From Microvirga tunisiensis (GTDB lineage Bacteria > Pseudomonadota > Alphaproteobacteria > Rhizobiales > Beijerinckiaceae): 45,659 nucleotides of DNA. Positions 6,713-15,479 of the stretch are shown in pieces (within the stretch, counting starts at the first letter, position 1; each line of letters starts with the position of its first letter). Made by a program: the position numbers and the translations under genes. Location: contig NZ_VOSK01000030.1 of the NCBI RefSeq assembly GCF_009296175.1, forward strand, positions 1 to 45,659, read 5' to 3'. The notes beneath the pieces are model-generated. The model was not told where the DNA came from. It searched no databases and saw only the letters and a program-made list of their open reading frames with translations.

Positions 6713-8809
6713 TTACTCGGCGGGCTCGGCCTGCCGCAGGTCGACAGGGGTCGAGAGGCCGCCTTCGGTCTTCTTCATGTCGATGCGCCGGTCGTGATAG
6801 GCGGCGAGTGTCGAGCGGTGACCGATGGAGACGACCGTCGTGTTCGGCAGCTTCTCCCTGATGATGCGGTAGATCTCCGCCTCCGTGGGCTCGTCCAGGG
6901 CGGCCGTCGCCTCATCCAGGAACAGCCAGTCGGGCTTGGCGAGAAGTGCGCGGGCAACCGCGAGGCGCTGCTGCTCGCCGAGCGACAGGGTCTGTCCCCA
7001 GTTGCGCTCCTCGTCGAGCCGGTCCGCGATCTGCGGGAGCTTGGCGATGCGCAGGGCTTCCGCCATCTCGGAATCCGTGTAGGCGTCGACCTTGCTCGGA
7101 TAGGTCACGGCATCGCGCAGCGTCCCGATCGGAATGTAGGGGCGTTGCGGAAGGAGCATCATGCTTTGCCCCTCCGGCACCTGGATCTGCCCTTCGCCGA
7201 AGGGCCAGATGCCCGCGATGGCACGGAAGAGGGTCGATTTGCCCGAGCCCGATGGACCCGTCATCAGGGTGCGCTCGCCCGGGCGGAAATCAAGCTCGTC
7301 CGTGTGCAGCAGGGCGCTCCCATCGGGCAGTCGCACGTCGAGATCCTCCAGGTGCAGCTCACGGCCTACCTTCGGAGTGATCGCCAGCTTGCTATCGCCA
7401 CCGACGCGCTGAGCGGACGCAATCGCGCCCTCGAACGTGGTGAGACGGTCGAGCACGGCCTTGTAGTCGGCAAGCGTCGTATAGATCGTGATGAAGTAAG
7501 TCAGCGCCGACTCCACCCGTGAGAACGCGCCCACCACCTGCTGCATCTGGCCCAGTGAGATCTTGCCGACGAAGTAGTAGGGCGCGGTCAGGATGTAAGG
7601 CACCACCACGTTGGCCTGGAAATAGGCCGAGGTGAAGGTGTTGAGCTTGATGAGGCGGAACACGATCCGCATGTAGTTATCGACGATCTGTCCGAACCGT
7701 CGTCCAAGGCCTTCCCGCTCGGCCGACTCGCCGGAGAGAAGCGCGACCTGCTCCGCGTATTCGCGCAGGCGTGCCAGGGAGAAGCGGTAGTTCGCCTCCA
7801 CACGCTCCTGCTCGAAGTTCAGAGCGATCAGCGGTCGACCGATGAGGTGCGTCACCCACGTGCCGAGAATGGCGTACCCTGCGCAGACCCACACCAGCAG
7901 ACCCGGTATTTCCACACTCGTCCCCGGAAAGGTGAAGCCGGCCGAGATGGTCCAGAGGATGGCCACGAAGGAGACGAGGGTCGCGGCCTGGTTCATCAGG
8001 CCGACGGACAGGGAATAGGTGCTCTCGACGAACTTGCGCAGGTCTTCCGAGATACGCTGGTCCGGATTGTCCGCGCCACGGCCCATGATCTGCATCCGGT
8101 AATGCGTCCCGTCGCCGAGCCACTCGCGCAGGTAATAGGTGTTGAGAAAGGCACGCCAGCGGATGGTGAGCACGTTCTGCAGCAGCACCTCGGTCAGCGC
8201 GATGGCCACGAACACGGCTGCCAAAGGCGTGAAGATGACGAAGAGCTGATACCAGAAGGCCGCGGCATCCTTGGCCTCGAGCGCATTGAACATGTCGCGC
8301 GAAAAGAAGCTGAGACGGACGTTGAGCGCGACCTGAGCGAGATTGATCGCGATGAGAATTCCGATCATCCAGGTGCCGATGACACCTTCGCGAGCCCGCA
8401 CGAGACCGATGAAAGGGATGCGGATGACGCTATCGGCCTGGGAGGCGAGATAAAGATCGGTGATGCGGCAGATGGTGCGGACGACGGGAACGTAGGACAG
8501 GCCATAAATGATGGCACCGAAGCCCGTCGCGCCAAGCGCGGCAGACGGCGGCGGAACATATCCCGTGTAGTCGCCCGTGATCACTCCTGCGGCTGCACCG
8601 AGGACAAGCGCCACAAGCACAAGGTGGGTCGCCGACAGCATCACAACGAAGATGCGCAGGAACTTGGGAATATCCCGTCCGACGAACACGATCCCGGCGA
8701 GGGCCAGGGTCGAGAGGGGCAGGTAGAACGGAACCGCAGCCGCCCCGGACAGGGAAGCCACCAGGACGCCCAGACCTATGAGTGCCAGCGCAATGCTCGC
8801 CTTGATCAT
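6713..8809 (-). CDS. ABC-D family transporter, fused membrane and ATPase domains (YddA/SbmA-BacA-like)
   Basis: A 698-residue half-transporter. The N-terminus has several hydrophobic segments (MIKASIALALIGLGVLVASL onward), then the ABC_membrane_2 core with MIGILIAINLAQVALNVRLS and RISEDLRKFVESTYSLSVGL, which marks the SbmA/BacA and peroxisomal ABC-D group. The nucleotide-binding domain has Walker A GPSGSGKST, the signature LSLGEQQRLAVARALL and Walker B WLFLDEATAALDE. Relatives include E. coli YddA and mycobacterial Rv1819c, a broad hydrophilic-solute importer; the substrate here is unknown. The ATG at 8809 has AGGAGA 7 nt upstream; the 34-residue upstream extension is hydrophilic and lacks a ribosome site. 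It is divergent from metN. Confidence 0.9.
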   Translation of the reverse strand: MIKASIALALIGLGVLVASLSGAAAVPFYLPLSTLALAGIVFVGRDIPKFLRIFVVMLSATHLVLVALVLGAAAGVITGDYTGYVPPPSAALGATGFGAIIYGLSYVPVVRTICRITDLYLASQADSVIRIPFIGLVRAREGVIGTWMIGILIAINLAQVALNVRLSFFSRDMFNALEAKDAAAFWYQLFVIFTPLAAVFVAIALTEVLLQNVLTIRWRAFLNTYYLREWLGDGTHYRMQIMGRGADNPDQRISEDLRKFVESTYSLSVGLMNQAATLVSFVAILWTISAGFTFPGTSVEIPGLLVWVCAGYAILGTWVTHLIGRPLIALNFEQERVEANYRFSLARLREYAEQVALLSGESAEREGLGRRFGQIVDNYMRIVFRLIKLNTFTSAYFQANVVVPYILTAPYYFVGKISLGQMQQVVGAFSRVESALTYFITIYTTLADYKAVLDRLTTFEGAIASAQRVGGDSKLAITPKVGRELHLEDLDVRLPDGSALLHTDELDFRPGERTLMTGPSGSGKSTLFRAIAGIWPFGEGQIQVPEGQSMMLLPQRPYIPIGTLRDAVTYPSKVDAYTDSEMAEALRIAKLPQIADRLDEERNWGQTLSLGEQQRLAVARALLAKPDWLFLDEATAALDEPTEAEIYRIIREKLPNTTVVSIGHRSTLAAYHDRRIDMKKTEGGLSTPVDLRQAEPAE

Positions 8810-8961
8810 ACATATCTCCTGCCGAGATCCCGTTCTCGGCTCCATAGAAACCTGGAGAAGCCGGATCAATCGTGCTTGTGGCGAAAGAAAGGAGGAACTT
8901 CCTTCCGGCACAAGCGATAGCAGCCTTGTGAGAAGAGCAATAGGCGGTTATTGGCCTATCA

Positions 8962-8996
8962 CGTTCGACAAAACAGATTGTCCTGTTTAAAGAACG
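8962..8996. promoter_or_regulatory. Nested inverted repeat in the transporter/metN spacer
   Basis: AAACAG-N6-CTGTTT (8971-8988) lies inside CGTTC...GAACG (8962-8966 and 8992-8996), almost concentric. TTGACT at 9003-9008 directly after could be a metN -35 box, though no good -10 is visible. The layout suggests an operator for metN or for the divergent transporter. The spacer is 8810-9070; I see no methionine riboswitch in it. Confidence 0.45.
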
Positions 8997-9070
8997 AAAA
9001 GGTTGACTTAGAGAACGGGATGTTTCATGTGTCATTTCGACATCCCTACGTCACTGGAAAAGGCGACCCC

Positions 9071-10165
9071 ATGAACGCCCCTCTTGGATATCTCGGCGAG
9101 CAGACTGCCCAGCGCCTGATCCCGGCGGAGCCCATCGTGCGCCTGGAAAAGGCATCGAAGACCTTCCCCGGCCGTGACGGCCAGCCCGTGACGGCGCTGC
9201 AGGAGATCAACCTTGCCGTGCCCCAGGGCTCCATCCTCGGCGTGATCGGCCGTTCCGGCGCGGGCAAATCGACCCTGATCCGGCTGGTGAACGGACTCGA
9301 AAAGCCCACCTCCGGCAAGGTGATCGTCGACGGCGCCGATATCGCGGCCCTTCCCGAGGCCGCCCTTCGCCATGCCCGCCGCTCCATCGGCATGATCTTC
9401 CAGCACTTCAATCTGCTCTCCTCGCGCACGGCGGCTCAGAACATTGCCCTGCCGCTCGAGGTCGCGGGCTATGACAAGGCCGAGATCAAGACCCGCGTCG
9501 AGGAGCTGCTGGCCCTCGTCGGCCTGTCGGACAAGCGCAACCGCTATCCGTCCGAGCTCTCCGGCGGCCAAAAGCAGCGCGTCGGCATCGCCCGTGCGCT
9601 CGCCACCAAGCCCAAGGTTCTCCTGTCGGACGAGGCAACTTCAGCCCTCGACCCGGAAACCACCCGTTCGATCCTCGACCTGCTCGGGCGCATCAACGAC
9701 GAGCTCGGCCTGACCATCCTGCTCATCACCCACGAGATGGCGGTGATCCGCAACATCGCCCGCGAGGTCGCGGTGATCGAAGGCGGACGCATCGTCGAGC
9801 AGGGCGACGTGTTCGAGGTCTTCACCCGTCCGCAGCACGAAGTCACCCGCTCCTTCCTGGCCGACGAGTCCGGCCGCGCGCTGCCGCCCTACGTGCAGAG
9901 CAGGCTTCGGCCCGAGGCGACGCCCGGCAGCCAGGCGGTCATCCGGATCGGCTTCCGCGGTCCGCATGCGACCGATCCGGTTCTCGCGCGGCTCGCGCGC
10001 GATCTCAACATCGAGACCAACATCCTGTCGGGCTCGGTGGACGAAATCGCAGGCCGCCCCTTCGGCACCCTCGTTGTCGGCGTGCCGGAGCAGTTCCTCG
10101 CCACTACACTCGATTTCCTGAACAAGCACGGTCTCGACACGGAGGTCCTCGGCCATGTCGCCTGA
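9071..10165 (+). CDS. metN: D-/L-methionine ABC transporter ATP-binding protein
   Basis: ATPase subunit of the MetNIQ methionine importer, on the cytoplasmic face of the inner membrane. Of 364 residues, the N-terminal two thirds form the ABC ATPase: Walker [11 protein letters not shown]-loop [15 protein letters not shown], signature [15 protein letters not shown] and Walker [15 protein letters not shown]. The C-terminal 100 residues (from [16 protein letters not shown]) form the NIL domain that binds methionine and inhibits transport, a mark of true MetN. The ATG at 9071 gives the family's usual start (short linker, then [12 protein letters not shown]); the ribosome site is weak, and the open frame continues upstream without homology. 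It overlaps metI by 11 nt. Confidence 0.94.
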   Translation: MNAPLGYLGEQTAQRLIPAEPIVRLEKASKTFPGRDGQPVTALQEINLAVPQGSILGVIGRSGAGKSTLIRLVNGLEKPTSGKVIVDGADIAALPEAALRHARRSIGMIFQHFNLLSSRTAAQNIALPLEVAGYDKAEIKTRVEELLALVGLSDKRNRYPSELSGGQKQRVGIARALATKPKVLLSDEATSALDPETTRSILDLLGRINDELGLTILLITHEMAVIRNIAREVAVIEGGRIVEQGDVFEVFTRPQHEVTRSFLADESGRALPPYVQSRLRPEATPGSQAVIRIGFRGPHATDPVLARLARDLNIETNILSGSVDEIAGRPFGTLVVGVPEQFLATTLDFLNKHGLDTEVLGHVA

Positions 10166-10820
10166 GATGATCCGCCTCATCGCCAACTCCACTGGCGAAA
10201 CCCTCTACATGGTCGCGGTCGCGGCGCTGATCGCAACGGCCTTCGGCCTGCCGCTCGGCGTGTTTCTCGCCACGTCCGGCAAGGGCGAGCTCTTCGCCGC
10301 GCCCTGGGTCAATCGCGTGCTCGGCGTCGTCGTCAACGCCACGCGCTCGACGCCGTTCATCATTCTCGTCGTGGCGATCATTCCCTTCACGCGTCTGATC
10401 GCCGGCACGTCCATCGGCACCAACGCCGCCATCGTGCCGCTGACGATCGCTGCCACGCCTTTCATCGCGCGTCTCATCGAAGGCGCGATCCGCGAGGTCG
10501 ACCAGGGACTGATCGAGGCCGCGCGCGCCTTCGGCGCAAGCCCGCTGCAGATCGTCGGCAAGGTGCTGATCCCGGAAGCCCTGCCCGGCATCGTTCTCGG
10601 CCTCACGCTCGCAATCGTTTCACTCCTCGGCTTCTCGGCCATGGTGGGCGCAGTCGGCGGCGGCGGTCTCGGCGATCTTGGCATTCGCTACGGCTACCAG
10701 CGCTTCATGCCCGAAATGATGCTCGCCGTCGTGGTCGTCCTCATCGTTCTCGTTCAGGCGGTGCAGAGCATCGGCGACCGCCTTGCGCGCAGCCTCAACA
10801 AGCGCATCCGTCACGCCTGA
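10155..10820 (+). CDS. metI: Methionine ABC transporter permease
   Basis: The 221-residue inner-membrane subunit of MetNIQ. It has five hydrophobic segments, starting with [20 protein letters not shown] and ending with [20 protein letters not shown]. The conserved permease loop [25 protein letters not shown] docks onto the ATPase. Its start lies inside the end of metN (11-nt overlap). metQ follows after 34 nt, so the three genes form one operon in the order N-I-Q. Confidence 0.95.
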   Translation: MSPEMIRLIANSTGETLYMVAVAALIATAFGLPLGVFLATSGKGELFAAPWVNRVLGVVVNATRSTPFIILVVAIIPFTRLIAGTSIGTNAAIVPLTIAATPFIARLIEGAIREVDQGLIEAARAFGASPLQIVGKVLIPEALPGIVLGLTLAIVSLLGFSAMVGAVGGGGLGDLGIRYGYQRFMPEMMLAVVVVLIVLVQAVQSIGDRLARSLNKRIRHA

Positions 10821-10854
10821 CCCTTCAAGAAAATATCGTACAAGGAGTACCAAC

Positions 10855-11640
10855 ATGTCCCTGAAGAAGCTGGGCCTCGCCGCCCTCCTCTCGCTTTCGG
10901 CCCTGCCGGCTCTCGCGCAGACGCAGACCGTCCGCATCGGCGCCACGCCCGGCCCACACGCGCAGATCCTCGAAGCCGTGAAGCCGATTGCCGCCAAGAA
11001 GGGGCTCGACATCAAGATCGTCGAGTTCTCCGATTACGTGGTGCCCAACACGGCTCTGGCCGGCGGCGACATCGAGGCGAACTCGTTCCAGAACCAGCCC
11101 TATCTCGACAATCAGGTCGCCGACCGCAGTTTCAAGATCGAGAGCGTCGCGCTCACCGTGAATTTCCCGATCGGCATCTACTCGAAGAAGCACAAGAGCC
11201 TCGAGGCCCTGCCCAGCGGGGCGACGATCTCGATCCCGAACGACCCGACCAACGGCGGCCGCGCGCTCATTCTTCTGCAGGACAAGGGCCTCATCAAGCT
11301 GAAGGAAGGCACGGGCTACAAGCCGACGCCGCTCGATGTCACGGACAACCCGAAGAAGATCAAGTTCGTCGAGATCGAAGCCGCCCAGGGACCGCGCGTT
11401 CTCGACGACGTCGATGCCGCAGTCATCAACACCAACTACGCGACATCGGGCGGCCTAGATCCGGTGAAGGACCCGATCGCCCGTGAGAATCCCAAAGGTC
11501 CTTATGTGAACATCATCGCGGTGCGCAGCGAGGACAAGGACAAGCCCTGGGTGAAGGCCCTCGTCGAGTCCTACCACACGCCCGAGGTGAAGCAGTTCAT
11601 CGAGGAGAAGTTCAAAGGCTCCGTGCTCACCAGTTGGTAA
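10855..11640 (+). CDS. metQ: Methionine ABC transporter substrate-binding protein
   Basis: A 261-residue NlpA-family binding protein that presents methionine to MetNI. It has a signal peptide (MSLKKLGLAALLSLSALPALA, cleavage before QTQT) but no lipobox Cys, so it should be a free periplasmic protein, unlike the lipoprotein MetQ of E. coli. Family landmarks are VRIGATPGPHAQILE, FSDYVVPNTALAGGDIEANS and FQNQPYLD. An AAGGAG site 8 nt upstream fixes the ATG at 10855; the longer open frame overlaps metI. A strong terminator follows. Confidence 0.94.
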   Translation: MSLKKLGLAALLSLSALPALAQTQTVRIGATPGPHAQILEAVKPIAAKKGLDIKIVEFSDYVVPNTALAGGDIEANSFQNQPYLDNQVADRSFKIESVALTVNFPIGIYSKKHKSLEALPSGATISIPNDPTNGGRALILLQDKGLIKLKEGTGYKPTPLDVTDNPKKIKFVEIEAAQGPRVLDDVDAAVINTNYATSGGLDPVKDPIARENPKGPYVNIIAVRSEDKDKPWVKALVESYHTPEVKQFIEEKFKGSVLTSW

Positions 11641-11665
11641 GCGACGCATTCCTTCCGCATCCGAA

Positions 11666-11691
11666 GGCCGGGCTTCAAGCCCGGCCTTTTT
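11666..11691 (+). terminator. Rho-independent terminator of metNIQ
   Basis: GGCCGGGC and GCCCGGCC pair perfectly around TTCAA and are followed by five T residues, 26 nt after metQ. Confidence 0.92.
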
Positions 11692-11847
11692 CGTATAGAG
11701 CCCTCGGCATCCAACCCTGAATCGAGACTGAAAGTTCAACCAATGCCGCCTTGACAAAGAGCCGGCTAAGCTTCCTCATCGGACGGTCCTTAAAAGGCAG
11801 AACCGAAAGTCGGGCCTATGTAGCCCGATCTCTCAGGAGGAAATCTC

Positions 11848-12876
11848 ATGCGATTGTCACTGCTGGGCCTGGCCCTCACGACGACACTCTGCGCGGCCCC
11901 CCTCGTCGCTCATGCTCAGGCGCCGATCACTATCTATTGCTCCATTCTCGAAGAGCAGTGCCGCGTGGGCGTTGCAGCCTTCGAGAAGGCGACGGGTGCG
12001 AAGGCCACGATGGTGCGCAAGAGCACCGGCGAAACCCTGGCGCAGATCCGGGCTGAGGCATCGAATCCGCGCGCCGATGTCTGGTGGGGTGGACCTGGCG
12101 ATTCCCACATCCAGGCGGCCGAAGAAGGGCTGACGGTCGAATACAAATCGCCCAAGCTGCCGGAGCTGCACGATTGGGCCCAGCGCTTCGCCCAGCAGGC
12201 CGGGTATCGTGCGACGGGAACCTATCTCGGCGCACTCGGGATCGGCTACAACACGAAAGTGCTTGAAAGCCGCGGCCTGCCGGAACCGAAGTGCTGGGCG
12301 GATCTTCTCGATCCCAAGTACCGTGATGAAGTGCAAGTCTCCGACCCGAACTCGTCGGGCACGGCTTATGTCTTCCTGGCTTCGCTCGTCCAGCTGATGG
12401 GCGAGGACAAGGCCTTCGATTACATGAAAGGCTTGCACAGGAACGTCAATCAGTACACCAAGTCGGGGGCCGCACCCGTCAAGGCCGTTGCCTTGGGTGA
12501 AACCGGAATCGCCATCGCGTTCATGCACGACATGGTGACGATGATCGCCGATGGGGCTCCCGTCAAAACCCTCGCGCCCTGCGAGGGCACAGGCTACGAG
12601 ACCGGTTCGATTTCCGTCGTGAAGGGCGGCAAGAACACGGACATGGCACAAAAATTCGTAGACTGGGCCCTCTCGGCCGAGGCTCAGAAACTCGTGGGCG
12701 CGGACCTGAAGATCTACTCGATCGCGTCCAACAAGAATGCGCCGGTTTCTCCGGATGCGCCAAAACTCTCGGAGATGAAGCTGATCAACTACGACACGGC
12801 CAAATACGGCTCCGTGGCGGAGCGGACGCGGCTGCTCAAGAAGTGGGATGCCGAGGTCAAGTCGGCTCCGAAATAA
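11848..12876 (+). CDS. Periplasmic solute-binding protein, Fe(III)/AfuA (COG1840) type
   Basis: A 342-residue exported binding protein with signal peptide MRLSLLGLALTTTLCAAPLVAHA. The mature part opens PITIYCSILEEQCRVGVAAFEKATG and continues with RADVWWGGPGDSHIQAAEEG, GIGYNTKVLESRG and SDPNSSGTAYVFLASLVQ, the pattern of group 1 extracellular solute-binding proteins related to FbpA/AfuA/FutA. Members bind ferric iron, phosphonates, spermidine-like or other anionic ligands, so the substrate cannot be fixed. No permease or ATPase gene adjoins it. The ATG follows AGGAGGAAA ideally. A small hairpin, TCGGGC/GCCCGA, lies just upstream (about 11808-11828). Confidence 0.85.
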   Translation: MRLSLLGLALTTTLCAAPLVAHAQAPITIYCSILEEQCRVGVAAFEKATGAKATMVRKSTGETLAQIRAEASNPRADVWWGGPGDSHIQAAEEGLTVEYKSPKLPELHDWAQRFAQQAGYRATGTYLGALGIGYNTKVLESRGLPEPKCWADLLDPKYRDEVQVSDPNSSGTAYVFLASLVQLMGEDKAFDYMKGLHRNVNQYTKSGAAPVKAVALGETGIAIAFMHDMVTMIADGAPVKTLAPCEGTGYETGSISVVKGGKNTDMAQKFVDWALSAEAQKLVGADLKIYSIASNKNAPVSPDAPKLSEMKLINYDTAKYGSVAERTRLLKKWDAEVKSAPK

Positions 12877-12901
12877 GTTGGGCGGGCAAGCTCTCACGCA
12901 G

Positions 12902-12929
12902 TGGCCGGGCGTCGTGCCCGGCCATTTTC
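12902..12929 (+). terminator. Palindromic repeat acting as terminator
   Basis: TGGCCGGGC and GCCCGGCCA form a perfect 9-bp stem around GTCGT followed by TTTTC. It is a member of the ATGGCCGGG repeat family and stands where a terminator for the binding-protein gene is expected. Confidence 0.7.
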
Positions 12930-13220
12930 GCATGTAGCCTATTTCTGGCGCGGCTCCTTGTTTTCACCGGCGGTCACGAGTTCCCCGGAGCGCTTGGCTC
13001 GGACGGCTTCCAGCAAAGTCCAGGCGGCGTCGCGGATCGGGCGTGCCCTTCCGCGCTTCTGGAACGGACAAGAGGAGCTCCTGTCACAAGGAATTGGTGT
13101 GCCAAGCTTGCAACGCGGGGTGGCCATGCCGGTTCCGGCATGGCGCTGGCCCGGGACGATCACTATTTGCTTAGTCCCTATGAGCCCTACCTTTCTGCCG
13201 CACAATCAATGGAGCAGTCC
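12930..13220. other. Spacer without a convincing gene
   Basis: A 291-nt spacer between the terminator and the aldo/keto reductase. A minus-strand frame ending at 12939 reads AAWTLLEAVRAKRSGELVTA near its end, which looks protein-like, but its upstream part has no recognisable start or family. It may be a decayed gene fragment. The reductase promoter should lie in the last 80 nt. Confidence 0.35.
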
Positions 13221-14048
13221 ATGTCGACCATACCCACTGTCCGCCTGAACGATGGAAACGCCATGCCGCAATTCGGCTACGGCGTCTGGCGGGTCTCCAA
13301 CGAGGAAGCCGCGAGCGCTATCGGCGAGGCCATCAAGGCAGGCTACCGCTCCATCGATACGGCGGCCATCTACGGCAACGAGGAAGGAGTCGGACAGGCC
13401 ATCAAGGCAGCGCCGGTCTCGCGTGACGAACTCTTCATCACCACGAAGGTTTGGAACGACCGTCACGGCTATGACGAGACGCTGCGTGCCTTCGACGAGA
13501 GCCTGGCGCGCCTCCAGCTCGATCACGTCGACCTCTATCTCATCCACTGGCCCGTCGCGGGCAGCGAAGCCTATCTCGATACTTGGCGTGCATTGACCAA
13601 GTTGAAGCAGGATGGACGCGCGAAATCCATCGGCGTGTCGAACTTTATGGTGCAGCATCTGCAGCGGCTGATCGATGAGGCCGGCGTGACGCCGTCCGTC
13701 AACCAGATCGAACTGCATCCCCGCTTCCAGCAGACGGAACTTCGCGCGTTCCATGCCAAGAACGGAATTATCACGGAGTCCTGGAGCCCGCTTGGACAAG
13801 GCACCCTCATCGCCGATGAAACCCTAGCTGCAATCGGGCGCAAACATGGCAAAACACCGGCTCAGGTCATCCTGCGCTGGCATCTCGACAACGGCCTCGT
13901 CGTCATTCCGAAATCCGTGACGCCCTCCCGCATGCGCGAGAACATCAGCGTGTTCGACTTCAAGCTCGATGCGGAGGATATGCGCGCGATCGAAGGCCTC
14001 AATGATGCTTCCGGCCGTGTCGGGCCCGATCCGGCGGTCTTCGGCTGA
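13221..14048 (+). CDS. Aldo/keto reductase (2,5-diketogluconate reductase-like)
   Basis: A 275-residue NADPH-dependent carbonyl reductase of the AKR5/DkgA-like group. It opens with the motif MPQFGYGVWRV, then AGYRSIDTAAIYGNEEGVG with the catalytic Asp and Tyr, TTKVWN with a Lys, and LYLIHWPVAG with the catalytic His. The cofactor part has KSIGVSNF, NQIELHP and VIPKSVTPSRMRENISVFDF. The internal ATG at 13221 is preferred over the ATG at 13209 because GGAG at 13211-13214 then stands 6 nt upstream. It is monocistronic; a converging sigma/anti-sigma pair ends 15 nt beyond its stop. Substrate unknown; aldehydes or keto-sugars are usual. Confidence 0.92.
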   Translation: MSTIPTVRLNDGNAMPQFGYGVWRVSNEEAASAIGEAIKAGYRSIDTAAIYGNEEGVGQAIKAAPVSRDELFITTKVWNDRHGYDETLRAFDESLARLQLDHVDLYLIHWPVAGSEAYLDTWRALTKLKQDGRAKSIGVSNFMVQHLQRLIDEAGVTPSVNQIELHPRFQQTELRAFHAKNGIITESWSPLGQGTLIADETLAAIGRKHGKTPAQVILRWHLDNGLVVIPKSVTPSRMRENISVFDFKLDAEDMRAIEGLNDASGRVGPDPAVFG

Positions 14049-14063
14049 AGATTGCAACGAATG

Positions 14064-14873
14064 CTACAGGTGGCCCTTCGCAGGGTCGCCTGCAGCCTCG
14101 AACTGTTTGAAGATCGCTTCGGCGATCGGCAGGAGCTGAGTCCGATCCGCTTTGGCCGAGACCACGTAAGACAATCCCTTGTCGATCCAGGAGAATGCGG
14201 AGACACCGCCCTGCTCTTCGAAGCGGAAGGATGTCTGCGCCTCGCTTCCACCGGAGCGGGCATAGAGAGTGAGGCGATCGCCGCCTACATTCTCATACAT
14301 GAATTGCGCGGCGGCCTCGCCGCTGTCGGGAAGCAATCTGCCCCCGATGAGACGATAGCCTTGGGCATTCAGGTTCGGCGCCGTCAACGGCTTGCCCACA
14401 CGGCGCGACAGCCATTGCACGAGATGCGCCTCCTGATCGGCGGGAACTTCCACAGGATGCAACCGCTCGCTGACATAGATGCGATGCGCCGCGATGGCGT
14501 TGTCGGCAACGCTCATAGCCTCTGTCTGCATCTGCGCGCGGGACGCCCACCAGACCCCGCCCCAAGCTCCAAGGATTCCGCCGATCGCAAGCCACGCCAA
14601 TGCGGCGGCGTAAGCGGCCGGACGAACCAGCGGAGAACGGCGTTGGGCTGCAACGAGATTGGCAATGCGCAAGCGTGAAGGAATGGGCTCCTGAGCCTTG
14701 AAGGCGAGCCGTGTGCGCAAGGCCTCGCGGTGCTCGATCTCGCGCTCGACCTGTTCGGCCGTCGCCGAATGATCGGCGAGATACGCCCTCACCGCCTCGA
14801 GCCGCGAAGGTGAGAGCCTGCCGTCGACGAAAGCCTGCAGATCGTCTTCTCCGATGGGTCGCTCGCCCGTCAC
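14064..14873 (-). CDS. Anti-sigma factor, single-pass membrane protein
   Basis: A 269-residue protein whose GTG start overlaps the sigma-factor stop by 4 nt (GTGA). The cytoplasmic N-terminal part contains IGEDDLQAFVDGRLSPSRLEAVRAYL, typical of short anti-sigma zinc-finger-like domains, though the Cys residues of a true ZAS motif are absent. One membrane helix follows (AAYAAALAWLAIGGILGAWG), then a periplasmic domain of about 160 residues. Such proteins hold an ECF sigma factor at the membrane until a periplasmic signal arrives. The coupled order sigma then anti-sigma supports this strongly; the signal is unknown. Confidence 0.82.
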   Translation of the reverse strand: MTGERPIGEDDLQAFVDGRLSPSRLEAVRAYLADHSATAEQVEREIEHREALRTRLAFKAQEPIPSRLRIANLVAAQRRSPLVRPAAYAAALAWLAIGGILGAWGGVWWASRAQMQTEAMSVADNAIAAHRIYVSERLHPVEVPADQEAHLVQWLSRRVGKPLTAPNLNAQGYRLIGGRLLPDSGEAAAQFMYENVGGDRLTLYARSGGSEAQTSFRFEEQGGVSAFSWIDKGLSYVVSAKADRTQLLPIAEAIFKQFEAAGDPAKGHL

Positions 14874-15382
14874 TTCACTCTCCTCAAGACGGCGCCGCGC
14901 CCGGTCTCCATGAAGTCCCGCAGCCGCGCGCGCGCCCGGCTTAAGCGGGACATCACCGTGCCGAGCGGGATGTCCAGCACCTGCGCGGCCTGCTCGTAGG
15001 ATAGGTCCTCGACGCCGACCAGCAGCAGGATGGAGCGCTGCTCCTCCGGCAAGGCATCGAGCCCCTTCAGAACGTCGTGCAGACCGGCATGGCTCTCCGG
15101 GCTCATCCCGGGCGCCGGAACATCGTTCAGGGCCTCTTCTCCCACGCGGGTGCCGCGCGCCTTGCGCCGGCGCAATCCGTTGATGAACAGGTTGCGCTGG
15201 ATGGCGAAGAGCCACGCTCTCAGATCGCCGTCGCGCCGCTGGTTCCAGCGGCTGATCGCACGCTCCAGAGTGTCCTGGACGAGATCGTCCGCCGCCTCGC
15301 AATCGCGCAGAAGGGCCCAGGCGTAGCGGCGCAAGCCCGGAATCTGCGGCTCGAGAAGGGAAGCGATCTCGTCCAAGGTCAA
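14870..15382 (-). CDS. ECF RNA polymerase sigma factor
   Basis: A 170-residue ECF sigma factor. Region 2 carries DCEAADDLVQDTLERAISRW and DLRAWLFAIQRNLFINGLRR; region 4 carries LPEEQRSILLLVGVEDLSYEQAAQVL followed by the helix-turn-helix GTVMSRLSRARARL. The start appears to be TTG at 15382, because a stop codon lies two codons upstream in frame and no ATG occurs before the conserved opening. The downstream gene is its membrane anti-sigma partner. Autoregulation is usual, but I could not recognise an ECF promoter in the short upstream region, which is partly filled by a repeat. Confidence 0.9.
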   Translation of the reverse strand: MTLDEIASLLEPQIPGLRRYAWALLRDCEAADDLVQDTLERAISRWNQRRDGDLRAWLFAIQRNLFINGLRRRKARGTRVGEEALNDVPAPGMSPESHAGLHDVLKGLDALPEEQRSILLLVGVEDLSYEQAAQVLDIPLGTVMSRLSRARARLRDFMETGRGAVLRRVK

Positions 15383-15437
15383 TTCTCACGCATCAGGCAT
15401 CATTCAACGATGAACCTGCTCGTCCTGCAAGCCCAGA

Positions 15438-15478
15438 GCATCGGACCCGAAAGTGGACACCACTTTTTGGCGCGATGC
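15438..15478. repeat. Palindromic repeat between convergent/adjacent minus-strand genes
   Basis: AAAGTGG-ACA-CCACTTT (15450-15466) is nested in GCATCG...CGATGC (15438-15443, 15473-15478). Palindromes with this AAAGTGG core recur between genes in many Rhizobiales. It begins directly beyond the stop codon at 15480 on the minus strand and could form a 3' hairpin. Confidence 0.6.
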
Positions 15479-15479
15479 G

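Noticed and set aside
8810..9070. Possible SAM riboswitch ahead of metN
   Set aside because: I found no SAM-I, SAM-II or SAM-V-like conserved core; only a palindrome and a possible -35 box are visible.
12939..13205. Minus-strand frame ending in a protein-like segment (AAWTLLEAVRAKRSGELVTA)
   Set aside because: No start with ribosome site, no recognisable family, and the upstream half is not protein-like; noted only as a possible fragment.
14874..15389. Upstream extension of the anti-sigma frame across the sigma gene
   Set aside because: The sigma factor occupies this stretch in another frame with all region 2 and 4 motifs; the anti-sigma starts at the GTG overlapping the sigma stop.
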